Shown: positions 34,446 to 45,057 of the stretch, in pieces
Position numbering within the stretch: the stretch's first letter is position 1
How the letters are laid out: each line of letters begins with the position of its first letter
Assembly (NCBI GenBank): GCA_039704465.1
Contig: JASFAU010000014.1
Location: forward strand, 682,001 to 746,000
Source: Plasmodiophora brassicae
Taxonomy: Eukaryota; Endomyxa; Phytomyxea; Plasmodiophorida; Plasmodiophoridae
Direction of reading: 5' to 3'
Length of the DNA stretch: 64,000 nt
Notes under the pieces: generated by a model
Told to the model about the DNA's origin: nothing
What the model saw: the letters and a program-made list of their open reading frames with translations, nothing else
Databases searched by the model: none
Translations under genes and position numbers: made by a program

Positions 34446-35240
34446 CTATCGTAGGCCGCCCGCTTGTACCCGTTCCATTAATGGGTGTTCGGCCACCCGC
34501 TGCGGAAGATCAGGTAATGCCAGGCCCCCTCCAGACGACCATCGTCTCTTCGTCTCCCGCGCCTCTCCGCCTTCCTTACCGCCCGAAATGGCAGCCTTCA
34601 TATCGGTGTTCAATCGGCAACCGATGGGTTTGACCTCAAGACGCGCAGGGCTGCCGGCCCCGAACCAGAGCCGCCTCTCCTTCAGCTCGACCAGCTTCGA
34701 CGGCCCTGACAACGTGTAATGGATCGGCTGGCCTTCGGCGTTCACAGAGTAGATGTTCGCTTCGAAGCAGTTGCTGACCTGCAGGGCCCTGAACAGGTGC
34801 TCCTCCTGACGCTTCAGCCGGATCACCATGACCTCGTCGTCGTCGATGCGCCCGACCAGCTCATGGTTCCCGAACATCGTCGTTCGTATGGCGAACCTGG
34901 CCGTCCCGATCAGGCCGCCGGTTCGCTGTGACGCGAACATACCGCCACGAACGAAGACGGGGTCTGTATCCGGCCAGTTGTGCAACGCGACCGCGTTGCA
35001 GGTCACGCCGAGGAACCCACTCACCTCCGCCTTGTCGCAGCGGTCACACGAGAGGTCCGGCTGCTCCAGTTTCAACGGGCGATCCCAGTGGCAGAACTCG
35101 ACGCTGTCGCCGATCACCGATCCACAGTACAAGGCGCCGCGCGTGCATGGGCGTGACGCCACGACCGCCGCTGCTGCTAACAGGATGGCACCCAGGCAGA
35201 CCTGTAAAGGACGTCTCCTAAATGGGTCGAACCACGACAT
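34446..35240 (-). CDS. Single-pass (type II or secreted) Cys-containing protein, unknown function
   Basis: A single exon of 264 residues from ATG 35240. A basic start (MSWFDPFRRR) precedes a hydrophobic segment (LGAILLAAAAVVASRP), which would be a signal anchor or signal peptide. The remaining about 230 residues are soluble with several Cys, including CDRCDK, which suggests disulphides or metal binding. LIGTARFAIRTTMFGNHELVG, VMVIRLKRQEEH and ARLEVKPIGCRL have a beta-strand character. The C-terminal 40 residues are Gly/Arg/Ser-rich and may contain an unrecognised intron. I recognise no family. The stop is only 36 bp from the stop of DIMT1 on the other strand. Confidence 0.6.
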   Translation of the reverse strand: MSWFDPFRRRPLQVCLGAILLAAAAVVASRPCTRGALYCGSVIGDSVEFCHWDRPLKLEQPDLSCDRCDKAEVSGFLGVTCNAVALHNWPDTDPVFVRGGMFASQRTGGLIGTARFAIRTTMFGNHELVGRIDDDEVMVIRLKRQEEHLFRALQVSNCFEANIYSVNAEGQPIHYTLSGPSKLVELKERRLWFGAGSPARLEVKPIGCRLNTDMKAAISGGKEGGEARETKRRWSSGGGLALPDLPQRVAEHPLMERVQAGGLR

Positions 35241-35381
35241 TGACGAATGCCGTTCTCAGTGGATCGGTGTGCTCGAGATGACTCCCGGTCCATGACTCAA
35301 CTGAGCCGGTCGACGACTCTGCTTGATACGCCAACTGGCCCTCACCATTGTGTTCGTTTACGCACCAGTCGCAGTGCCGTT

Positions 35382-38300
35382 CTATTGTATTCGGGCGCGT
35401 TTGGAGGCAGGCGCGCCCAGGGCGCCTTCATCGAGGAGGCTCAGGACGAGGTTCCTTCGACCGTGTTTGCGATGCTCGACCTCAATGCGAACGCGAGCAG
35501 GGGAGAACATGGTGAACGGGCGATCCCGGCCGGGGATTGACAGCGATTTGGCGGTCTCATCGAACAGGAACCCGGCGTCCTTGGCCAGGACGTCATCGGT
35601 GACCTTGACGTCGCCGTCGCGCGCTTCTCGCCAAGGGCGGAGCAGGTCAATCTTGCCTTCGATGCCGAATTCCTTGATGAAGACGGTGACGCCGTCGACG
35701 CGAACGTCCATGACGATGCCGTTGGTGTCGACCTGCCGTCCATCAAAGTAGATGAGCGTGAACAGTTCGACACTGGCACGCCCGGCCAGCTGCGCCGACC
35801 GGTTCAGACGATTCAGCGAGTTCGTCACCGTCGACAATGCGCCCTTGTGCTTGCACATGGCCGGCATGTCGCAAATGGATAACGAGGCGCTCAGCAGGCG
35901 GTGCACGACCAGGTCGGCGTATCGACGAATCGGCGACGTGAAATGGGTGTACAGCGGCGTGGCCAGGCCGTAATGCAGGTAGTGCCCTGGCGAGACGCTC
36001 CCGCTGCAGAAGTACACCGCCTGGTTCATGCAACGCGTCGCGTAAATTCGCATGGCGTTGTCGAACGACGGGTCGTCGCTGCGTGCGGCCGCAACACGAT
36101 CCAGCGAATCCGCGAGCGCTTTCGAGGAGCCAACCTATGAACCGGTCAGTTAACACAGTGGGACCCAGAAGCTCGAATCGAAGACGGACCTCCAGCTGCT
36201 GGTCGCAGACCTTGGCAGCGTCGACGAGGCGCATCAGCGACGATTCGCTGGGAGGCGGGTGACGCCTGAGCAGCGCTCGTCCCGGGTAGCATCGAACGAT
36301 CTGCTCGGCGACGGCAATGTTCGCCAGCAGCATGAACTCTTCGACGAGCGAGTTCGCCTGCTTGACCTGGTACGCCTGGATGTCCAACGGGGTCGCCTCC
36401 GACCCGCACAGCTTCGGGTCGCTGCCGGGCAACGCTCGGTCCAGCCTGAAACGAATCTCGGGCGACGCCAGCGTTAACGCGCCCGCTTCCAAACGCCTGG
36501 CACGCAGGCGCAACGCCAGGCGATTCAGGTCACGGACGTCCTTGCCGATGCTTTCGCTCCCGTCGTCGTCGTCGTCGTGTTTAGCGGCTTCCACGTCGTC
36601 AATGTGCGCTTGGGCGTCGGCGTAGGCCAGAGCGCCTTTGGAACGGATGACGGTCTTGGCGAAACGCGTCTCCCTAACGTTGGCGTCGGCGTCGACGATC
36701 CAGAAACAGCTGAACGCGAGGCGGTCGACGTTATCGCGCAGCGAGCAGATGTGGGTGGACAGCCGAGGCGGGATCATGTCGATACGACGGTCGACGAGGT
36801 AGACGGATGTGCCACGTGCTTGCGCCTCGCGATCGATGGCGTCGCCTTCCTTGACGAAGTGGGACACATCGGCGATGTGGACGCCGACCTCGAACAGGCC
36901 GCCTGGCAGACGCCGGATATGAAGGGCGTCGTCGATGTCAGTGCACCCGGGCGGGTCGATGCTGATGACGCGAGTGTCGCGAAGGTCGATGCGCCCGACA
37001 CAGTCCTCGTCGCGAACGACCCAGTCGTTCGGTGGGCAGCACTCCATGACGGCATCGGTGAACGGCTCGTCACGAACGCCATACTCGATCAGCAGAGCGG
37101 AACTTTCGACCTGTTGGTCGCCGATCGGCCCTGGACCGCGGGTTAGCGGGCAAGAACACTGATCGGACACGTCGACTTGCTTACCAAGCATCTGGATAAC
37201 GTGGCCGGACGGGAAGCGTTGCGTCTCGACCCAACTATCGATGCGAACAACGAAGCGCTGGCCGATCAGGCGCTCGACGTTGTGCGTGTGGATCTTCACC
37301 CGAGGAATGCTGTTCGCGATTGGGACGAACCAGACCGATGTCCGATTCGGGTCGTATTCTTCGTCGCTCTCCAGAAGACTACCAGCCAGAGGTCGCCAGT
37401 TGCGTTGCAATACGGCAACGACCCTGTCGGGAGAGTCAGGAATAGTGGAGAACCGCGACGACAGATCGTACCTGGGCGGTTGTCCATTTGCAACGTGGAC
37501 AGCGACTTGATCGCCGTCGATGGCCCTGTTAATGTTCTCCATGCCTTCGATCCGGCACTCGAGTCCATCTGCTATCGTGCACGCGGCAACACGACCGGAC
37601 GCCCAGACACGAATGCTGCTTCGGATGGCAGTCCCATCGCGAAGCGCGTCCTCAAGCTGTTTACCCTCCCAGTGCACTGGATAAACACTGCCTGGGGCGA
37701 CGTCGCTGCGAACGGGTTCCTTGACCGCAAGAAGATCAGCAAGACGTCCGATCCCACTGGAGTTAACCAGCGTTTCCACGGTGCCACATTCGAAGCCCTT
37801 TCGCGGTGTCGCCGGCTCCGCATCAGTCAGAAGCTGGAAGCGCACCACCGGCAGGTGAGTAGATAGCCACAGGATGGCTTGCGATAACCCTAGGCAGTGA
37901 ACGTTGGAATAAACCGCTCTGGCACGCACAGCCATGCCATCACACACCTTCCGAGGTCACCTTGTGGAACATGTCCATGAAGATAGGGGCGGATCGAAGA
38001 TCGCGAAGGATCCGGTGGTACTGGGATCGTGACCGACTGTAAACCTCCTCGAGAACGGATTGAAGTAGCAGGACAGGCTGGCCAATGCAGCTTCAGCAAC
38101 ACGTACCGTCGAAAACGACGCATGACAAACCTGTGACATCAGAGGCGATGCAATGACGTCAAGTTGACGGATGAGCGCGTCGGCATCGGGAACCAGGCAG
38201 GTGCCATCGGCGGCATCCAAAAGCTTAAAATCCGGGCCGCGAAACTCGCAGCATTGTTCACAAACGGCAAACGGGCAGGGTATGTCCAGGCGCAGGTACC

Positions 38301-38388
38301 GCTCTTCGACGACGCGAACCACCTTACCGAACCGTGACCGCCTGTGCTGTATGCGGGTCTGGGCGACTTTCCATCCAGCGGTCTCCAT
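35382..38388 (-). CDS. DIS3: Exosome exoribonuclease DIS3/RRP44
   Basis: Exons 38388-38131, 38077-37948, 37889-36190 and 36134-35382 give 946 residues, near the 958 of human DIS3. Order: CR3 Cys motif and PIN domain (VVRVVEERYLRLDIPC, CEQCCEF, LVPDADALIRQLDV, LLQSVLEEVYSRS, FQLLTDAE); cold-shock domains (VYPVHWEGKQLEDALRDG, VWFVPIANSIPRVKI); an RNB domain with catalytic IDPPGCTDIDDALHIRRL, VGVHIADVSHFV, SFWIVDADANV-like and THFTSPIRRYADLVVHRLL; and a C-terminal S1-like domain. It is the processive 3'-5' nuclease of the RNA exosome. The RNB aspartates are intact. In the PIN part the region aligned with the conserved DRNDRAIR block reads VTSEGLSQAI, so one acidic endonuclease residue seems absent. 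The C-terminus is basic (PASKRARIQ). Confidence 0.95.
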
Positions 38389-38725
38389 GACGGCTACCTA
38401 TTTCACTGCTGACGGAGTCCGTGACGGAGTCCGTAGGTAGAGCAGGCAACTTCTTCGTGTCCACTCGGGCGCCACTAACGTTTCCGGGAGCCTCGATCCA
38501 TTCCACTAATGGGTGGCATCGGCAGCAGCCCACGTTTGGAAATTTGAGGCCGGGGATGCTTACAGGAACGCTGGTGACGCCCGCTATCTTCGCGATCCCT
38601 CTGGAGATACAGACTCATTATTCGAGACTGCCAGGCCGGACCGCGTTGCCGTTAAATGTTCAACATCGTTTATTGCGTTGAAAACAGGCATATGGGGCAA
38701 AGGGAGGCGGAAGGTATGCTGAGGA
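38389..38725. other. Intergenic region upstream of DIS3, with a 12-bp tandem duplication
   Basis: About 340 bp between the DIS3 start and the CD36-family stop, both on the minus strand. No gene is supported. GACGGAGTCCGT occurs twice in tandem at 38411-38434; each copy is partly self-complementary. It may be a promoter element of DIS3 or chance. Confidence 0.35.
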
Positions 38726-40769
38726 TCATTGGTACTGTGGCACTACGGTGGCAACCGGGACGTAGCCTTGTTGTTGTTGGGCAATGACAATTGGCTGCCC
38801 GTTCGGCCCCATCACGACTTGCCCGGCAACCATCGGCTGCTGGATGACCATCATCGGCTGGGCGGTCTGCATGACAATCTGGTGCGGGTTAACACTGCAT
38901 TGACATCGATCAGCCTCTGTCGGTCCATTTCTGGCATCGCGGGCGTACTCTGGGACAGGCGCCGGTGGCGGCTGCTGCGGAGCCTTCGTTCTCTTGAAGA
39001 TCATGTAGATCGCGGGGAGGAACAGTATCGCGCCGACAACGATCAGGACGGTGCAGACGGTCTGTGCGGCAGCCAAGCCTTTAACGACCAGCGTGTAGAA
39101 CGCGTTCGCGTCGTCCTTTGTCGGCTGGTCGTTCGTGTACGTAGTCTGCAGCGGCAGGTACAACACTTTCTGCACATCACGACGTGAGCGGATGCACACA
39201 CTGACACAACGATGTCGCGGAGATGGACCTCGCTGGACGAGAACATGTTGCTAGCCGGGTAATAGCCTGGCGATGTACCCGCTGGGAGCCAGAACTCGAG
39301 CACCGACTTGTCCACACGAAGGCTCATCTGAATCGCACTCTTGGCAGCGAGCACCAGGCCCGTGATCGGCTCCAGGTCGACCGTCGTGTCGTGCAGGGCG
39401 GGATCGGGCGCGTACCCGGAGACCTTCCCCGTGCGCAGCGAGGCGTCCGCATCGAGGAAGTGGGCCTTGGAAATGAAGTACAGGTTCGACTTTGGCGCCG
39501 GTGTCACTCCCCAGACGCCAACAACGCCGTTAGGCGTCGGGTTATACTGTTTTCCAGGAGCCTAACGTCAATCGCCAGGTCTGGCAGGCACCAGGTGCTG
39601 TCACCAACCTGGTTGTAGACGAGGTTGGCCGTAGAGGCGGCGAAGAACGACGGGTCAACCTCGTACTGGTACGTCTTGATCTCGTCGTAGAGGTAGTCGG
39701 TGACGACTGCGCCGCCAGGTAGGGAGAACGGTATGGCGCGCTTGATGAGGGTGTTCCACACCGAAAACCCAGTGTTGATCCCGTTGTCGTCCTCGGCGGG
39801 TGGGCCTTGCGCCGTGTACGACACGCCTGACAGTGAGAATGGAAACCCGTACGTCGAGTCGTTCGTTGAACCGCCCAGGGTGACGATCTGCCCGATCGTC
39901 CTGATGTCGGTCTCGCCGGTCGACACGTCGACGAACGTGTTCGCTGTCGTGTTGCACTTCGGGTTCGACGTGGTCGCCAGGCTGCAGTTGTTGTTCATCA
40001 GGTTCCAGATGGCCTTCGGGGTCGCCGAGGTGAACGGAGCGCCGCCGTTCAGCGCCATGTTCGGCATCGTGGCCGTGATCCCGCCCTGGACGCCACCGAG
40101 CGCTTGTAGGATGGCAGGCGCTGTCACCGCGTCGATCCCATTGGCAGCGTACTCGGCATTGTAGGTCAGCGACACGCCGTTGTCCATGTCGACGTAGAAC
40201 TGGTTCAGCTTGCCAGGCCTCGACAGGTACTTGTATGGCGGTGGCGTTGTGGTCGCGTTCCACCCCATGGCGGTGGCCAGGTACCCGATAACGAGGTTCG
40301 TCGAGTGGAACGCATTGACAACGCCGAAGTAGGTCTGGTCGGGCACGACGATATGGTCCGTCTCGAAGCGGCTGTTGGTCGGGACGTACCAGGTCAGGGC
40401 ACTCTTCAATGTCAGCGTGCGCGCGACGCCGGGCGACGGCAACGTCGTCGTCGTGACGGCTGGCAGCGAGTACTTGTTCAGCGTGTACAGCAGCTCCTTG
40501 ACGCGGAGTTGCACGTTCGGGTTCGCGGTCGCCTCGGCGACGTTCGTGAAGTTCCATACGCCCCATTGGACTTGAGTGACGGTCGGTGTCAGCGTCGCCT
40601 GATCGTCGGCACTGCCTTGCGCCTTGCGCTGACCGACGACGACCGCCTGGATGATCGTGCGGAACGCCTTCAAGGGTACCCGGGCGCCGCCAATCGCAAC
40701 CAGTACTATGCCGGCGATCAGCAGGAAGATGCCACATCCACGACGCGCGTGGGTCTTCTTCGACGCCAT
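38726..40769 (-). CDS. CD36/LIMP-2/SR-B family scavenger receptor
   Basis: Exons 40769-39609, 39561-39211 and 39169-38726 give 651 residues. The N-terminal membrane helix (CGIFLLIAGIVLVAIGGA) and a C-terminal one (AAAQTVCTVLIVVGAILFLP) flank a large lumenal loop, the hairpin layout of the family. The conserved block SNLYFISKAHFLDADASL with VSGYAPDPALHDTTVDLEPI and GLVLAAKSAIQMSLR is the classic CD36 motif (PHFL.AD..L...V.G..P....H...D.EP..G). Several N-glycosylation sequons (NFTN, NATT, NNCS, NDST) lie in the loop, which has few Cys compared with animal members. The cytosolic tail is unusually long (about 90 residues) and Pro/Gln-rich (APQQPPPAPVPEYA, VMGPNGQPIVIAQQQQ). The family binds lipids and lipoproteins or acts as a lysosomal receptor; the ligand here is unknown. 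Confidence 0.9.
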
Positions 40770-41171
40770 CCTCAATCGATAATGCGCTATGTGCAACCCT
40801 ACCAGAGCGTACTCGCGCTGGTTAGGCGATCTAAGTGTATCTGGCAACCCTACCATGCAACCTCCCCTTCGTAATAGGCCATTACCGGCACACACACACA
40901 CACCCGGGTATCCAGGCCTTACTGCGCCTTGTACGCTCACGCTGGCAGTGGCACCAGGTAGTCCTTCCGCGATTATGCCCCGTATCTGCCCGGCGCTGTC
41001 GCGTGGGGAACTGCGCGTCATCGTCACTCGAGTTAGGGCCGAGGCTGCATCTGCTCAGTGCTGGCTGAACCGGAAGGGGCGAACGGCCATGCACCGAGTG
41101 GAGTGGGTACGGGTCAGGTGGGTGAGGAGCTGCCGGGCGGGTCATTCCGGGATTTTGCGGCGCCGGACGCA
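40770..41171. promoter_or_regulatory. Divergent region between CD36-family and helical-repeat genes
   Basis: About 400 bp between start codons pointing in opposite directions. A short (AC)n run lies at 40890-40903. The plus-strand frame of the next gene extends back to 41058 without an ATG. No other coding sequence is supported. Confidence 0.35.
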
Positions 41172-42929
41172 ATGGGCGAGGGCAGCGCGGAGCGTCTGGC
41201 GGCGACGTTGTCGCTCTGCAGCCGGGCGCGGTCGGGCGGGGCCGCCGACCGGGCGGCGCTGTCCAAGGATGTGGCCGACTTGCTGCGGGACCATCCGTCG
41301 CTGCCCGATTCGGATGTGAACAAGCTGCTGGTGGCGGTTCCGTTCTCGACGCCCGAGGCGAGCCTGGCGTTGATGAAGGCTGCGGCTAACGCCTACGATG
41401 GCCGATCGCATGCCATCCTGGTGCGCCTAAGGGATTGGTCGTGTCGGACGCGACTGCGATCTGAAATTGAAGCGTTCTCTTCTGATGAACGTCCGACGGC
41501 CATTGCAGTCACACTGGTCTGCGCCGCCGGTCAATCTGCACGAGAACGTTCACGCTGGGCCCTCGTCGGCAACCTGGTAACGCGGCTTCTGGCTTCATCT
41601 GCACCCGCTTTCATACATCCCGCTGTTTCTGTTGCGCTGCTGGATTGCCCTTGGATCGTTAGTAGCGTTCCTGCGGTCCTGCCTCTGTGTCCTCTGAATG
41701 GCTTGCTGTCTGCGATCTCCTTTCCCCTCTGCACGCATCAGTACCCTGGATACTGTCCATCGTGCAGCACGTCATTTCTGCCTGTCGTCCACGGTCGTGC
41801 CCACGACGCGTTCTGCAAAATTGCTCCCCTACTTGCTGGATCTTTCGTGAGGTTAATGCGTTCGGCGTCTGACCAGGCTCGTGAATCCGCTATGGTTGCT
41901 CTCCACGAGTTTGTCACCGATACGTACAACCAAATTGACATCGTGGCATCGTCGGCTCCTGCGATTCGCACAGCTCTGAATGATCAGTCATCACCGCTGC
42001 GATCTGTTACCGCCCGATTATTCCTATCAGTCACAACCGCCCTCGGGTCCTGCTTATCAGCCAGTGCAATATCCGTTGCTCTCGCTGCTGATGTTCTTGC
42101 GGGCATCGAGTTTGCTCGCGTCCGGTTTCCTAGTTACGCTCGTCTCTTCTTGGCAGTCGTTGCATCTGGGTTGCATCCGCGTTCTTCCGCCGTTGACGCG
42201 TTTGTTGATTCCTACACCCCGAAGGCTGTTAATCTCCCGATCTCCGATATCGCTCGCACGCGGTACTTCTTCTACCTATCCATTCTTCAGGTGTGGGTCC
42301 GAGCATGCTCCTGCGACCTGTTTCATTCGAACGTCCTGCCTTTCGTGAGGTCGTTTCTGTTCTCTGATGTCGATGCACAGTGTCGTGCTAAAGCACATCG
42401 GGTATTTTGTGCCCGGTTTATCCACGAGCCTGGCAATTTAAGACATCTTGCACCGTGGTATCTGTCAGCAGTGGCTGACAATTATCCTGGCCGTGTTCCT
42501 AGCTTAACCCTGCAGGCGGCGTTTTCGTCTGTCATGTCGTCGCTTCCAGAAACAGATTCGCTTCTCCTATACCTGTTCAACGTGATCCTTCTGCGGGCTC
42601 GTCGATTGATCGACGAGGGCGATCGCAAGGTCTACACACCGGCAATTGTGTGCTGCTGCCATTGCCTTCAGAACCTGCACATCCACTTCATCGATAGCGG
42701 CCTGCGTATGCTCGATGAAGTTCTAGAAGGGATCGGCGGTCCGGCAAGGCTGACGTTTATGGCTGCATTACAGGCGTCCGTCAGCGGGAACTCCAGCGAT
42801 GTCTCGATCAAGGATATCCTTGTCCAGTGGTATCTGCGATCACTCGTATCGCTCGCCATAGATCCCAAGGACATCTTGCGAACGGCCAAGCACATGTCAC
42901 AGGGGAAGACCCGCGCTCTTCTCATGTAA
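41172..42929 (+). CDS. Large alpha-helical (HEAT/ARM-like) protein, unknown function
   Basis: Single exon of 585 residues from ATG 41172; the frame has no upstream ATG. The whole protein reads as amphipathic helices of alternating Leu/Val/Ala, typical of HEAT or ARM solenoids: LTFMAALQASVSGNS, LLLYLFNVILLRARRLID, PWYLSAVADNYPGRVP and HSNVLPFVRSFLFSDVDAQ. A Cys/His-rich patch, IVCCCHCLQNLHIHF, sits near the C-terminus. There is no signal peptide and no confident membrane helix, though some segments are quite hydrophobic. I do not recognise the family. The absence of introns over 1.76 kb is unusual for this window but shared with DAHP synthase and the MyTH4-FERM gene. Confidence 0.7.
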   Translation: MGEGSAERLAATLSLCSRARSGGAADRAALSKDVADLLRDHPSLPDSDVNKLLVAVPFSTPEASLALMKAAANAYDGRSHAILVRLRDWSCRTRLRSEIEAFSSDERPTAIAVTLVCAAGQSARERSRWALVGNLVTRLLASSAPAFIHPAVSVALLDCPWIVSSVPAVLPLCPLNGLLSAISFPLCTHQYPGYCPSCSTSFLPVVHGRAHDAFCKIAPLLAGSFVRLMRSASDQARESAMVALHEFVTDTYNQIDIVASSAPAIRTALNDQSSPLRSVTARLFLSVTTALGSCLSASAISVALAADVLAGIEFARVRFPSYARLFLAVVASGLHPRSSAVDAFVDSYTPKAVNLPISDIARTRYFFYLSILQVWVRACSCDLFHSNVLPFVRSFLFSDVDAQCRAKAHRVFCARFIHEPGNLRHLAPWYLSAVADNYPGRVPSLTLQAAFSSVMSSLPETDSLLLYLFNVILLRARRLIDEGDRKVYTPAIVCCCHCLQNLHIHFIDSGLRMLDEVLEGIGGPARLTFMAALQASVSGNSSDVSIKDILVQWYLRSLVSLAIDPKDILRTAKHMSQGKTRALLM

Positions 42930-43030
42930 TAATAAATGGAAGATATCGCCGGTACAAATCCAAGTTGACAACGCCACACGTATTGAACGAACCGAACTTT
43001 TCCAGCTTATTTGTATTATGCGATACTCTT

Positions 43031-44461
43031 CTAGACAAGGTGCCACTGGAAATCGATTTCGAGGTGGCCCAGATCGACCTCCGTCTTGAGAACCTTATCA
43101 AAGGCACGCACCTCGACGTTGGAGTGCAAATCGGCTAGAGTGGCGTTGTTCTTGCGGGCCCACTGGACGAACGGCTTCGTCAGGACGAGCGGTGCGTCAA
43201 ACGTGACGTGTGCTTCACTTCCTGTTGTCCCAGTGAGCGTGTGCATCAAAAGAATCAACCAGATCCCAGACCTTTCATGCCGAAGTTGAAGGAGCTGCCA
43301 AGCGTGGTGTTGCCGGCGTTGACCGTGATCAGAGTTGGGTGCAACGTTGTCGGCAAGTTGTGGATAAAGGCGAACAGCTGCGGGCGCTGGAACAGGGTCA
43401 GGTCCCCGATGCCCTCCGGAGAGGCACCCGACGATGCCCGGCTGCCTTTCCAGCCACTGAAGTCGTTAATGTACTGCGAACCGAGGAACGTTCCATCGCT
43501 GTCCTGCATCCGTCCAGTAGCTCGTGAATTGTACGAAGCATTCGGGTGCCGTAACTGCCACAGGTAGAAGAAGCGCTCGACGTTGCAGTGGTGTGACCAG
43601 AAGATCGGGTCGAACGCGCTCATTGACACCTGTACCCAAACCCGTCAGACCGAGCGCTCCATTTACGTTGGAAGTCAGTAATTACAAGCCCCTGCAGAAC
43701 GCAATCAGACTCCTGAACGTTCGTCGCAGAAACGCCGAATTACCATCGATCCACCGATACTGCCGTGCACTGTGTTGTGAGCCTAGGTTAACGAATTCGT
43801 CAGACTGAGGTCAGCGACTGATACTCCAGTACGAACGCCTTACGAATTCCAGGTTCTGGCTGAACTTGGCGAAATCCGTCTGTTGGTTGGCGAAGTTGAT
43901 GGTCTGGAGCAGGTCGCTGATGGGCACATCCGTGGAGTCGCGCTCAGTGGCTAGCCCATCGTTCTGGACGCCGGACAGCAACGGGTTGGGCCAGACACGC
44001 CCGCTGCGGTCCGTGTAGGTCTTATCAGTGAACGCGCTTGGCATTGGGTCTTTCGTCCAATCCCAGTATGGGATCGATGCTCCCAGGACCTTTTCCATGC
44101 GCTGAATGAACCGTCTTAGCAGAACGCGTCAGACCAGGTACTCATCCAGAGGCATCGATCCATAATAACGTACCGGTGCCAGACAGCAAACGCCAGGTTG
44201 CCATGCCTGTTAGACATCAGCCGAATCAGGATGAAGTGAGCATCGATACGAGACGACCGCCTACGGGCAATAGAAGTTGGGGACACCGTGATCGTTGGCG
44301 ATCTTGTTGAACGCGCTGTTGGCACCGCCTTGGCTGGCGATGCGGACAGCGTCTTGGTACGCTCGCCACTGGTCGCCCGTCAACGTCGCAGCATTGAGGC
44401 GGACAGCATACGCGCCAGTGAGCACAGCGGCAACGACGCCGGCAACGGTCCAGCACTTCAT
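43031..44461 (-). CDS. Secreted tyrosinase-like copper oxidase (tyrosinase 1)
   Basis: At least six exons on the minus strand. Exon 1 (44461-44265) encodes a signal peptide or anchor (CWTVAGVVAAVLTGAYAV), then NKIANDHGVPNFYCP. Joining to the next exon gives CPHGNLAFAVWHRYV, carrying the second and third CuA histidines. Next come MEKVLGASIPYWDWTKDPMP, then AHNTVHGSIGGSM with the first CuB histidines, and AFDPIFWSHHCNVERFFYLW with the third. A beta-sheet tail (LTLITVN-like, SEAHVTFDAPLVLTKPF, LGHLEIDFQWHLV) closes the chain at 43031. All six copper-ligand positions appear filled. Tyrosinases oxidise mono- and diphenols to quinones, as in melanin formation or wall cross-linking. Introns near 44120-44265, 43640-43760 and 43255 have approximate borders. 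It is paralogous to the gene at 60.7-62.7 kb but lacks its chitin-binding module. Confidence 0.86.
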
Positions 44462-45057
44462 CGATGTTCACTCCGACCGTTTTCGTTATGACGACTGGAA
44501 CTGAAACTGGAAGATCCTCGTTTGAATTAACACAGCGCCAGTTCCCAGTGGACTAATATCTTTACCGCGATGGAACGTACAGCGCGCCATACGATTCCGC
44601 CAAGGACCACTGGCAGGATGGCTTCAGTCACAGCAAGATTTCATATGCGAGTGAGGAACAAACGCACTGCATAGATGACATTGCCATCGCTTTCGCAATA
44701 GGGTTCCCCATGACCTGAGACACGTCAGGAATGGATTGTGTACCGAATCGTATTCAGGCACGATGCTGTACTCGTCGCTTGTCGCGAGATGTGCGCCGTG
44801 CTGTGAGGCGAGATCAGCCTCGGCCCGAGGTCGGCGGCGCGGGACGATGGCAAAACATCCGTCAGTCCCGTCCTTGGTTGAGTCTGGCTCTGGGGCCCCA
44901 ATTATACCTACGCGGCGGACAGTGCAGTCAGCAGTCAAACCCGAACTGCGCCAGTGCTATCGGTGCGCGCCTGCGCGGGAACTGCGACGGCCAGTGACCT
45001 CCGGGCTGCGGCATTGAGACCCGTCGAACGATTTGAAATTTTGCCTGGTGACGTCGA
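44462..45057. promoter_or_regulatory. Divergent intergenic region between tyrosinase 1 and the Zn2Cys6 gene
   Basis: Almost 600 bp, one of the largest gaps in the window. No convincing protein on either strand: the short open frames are Arg/Cys-rich and unsupported. It should hold the promoters of both flanking genes. Confidence 0.4.
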
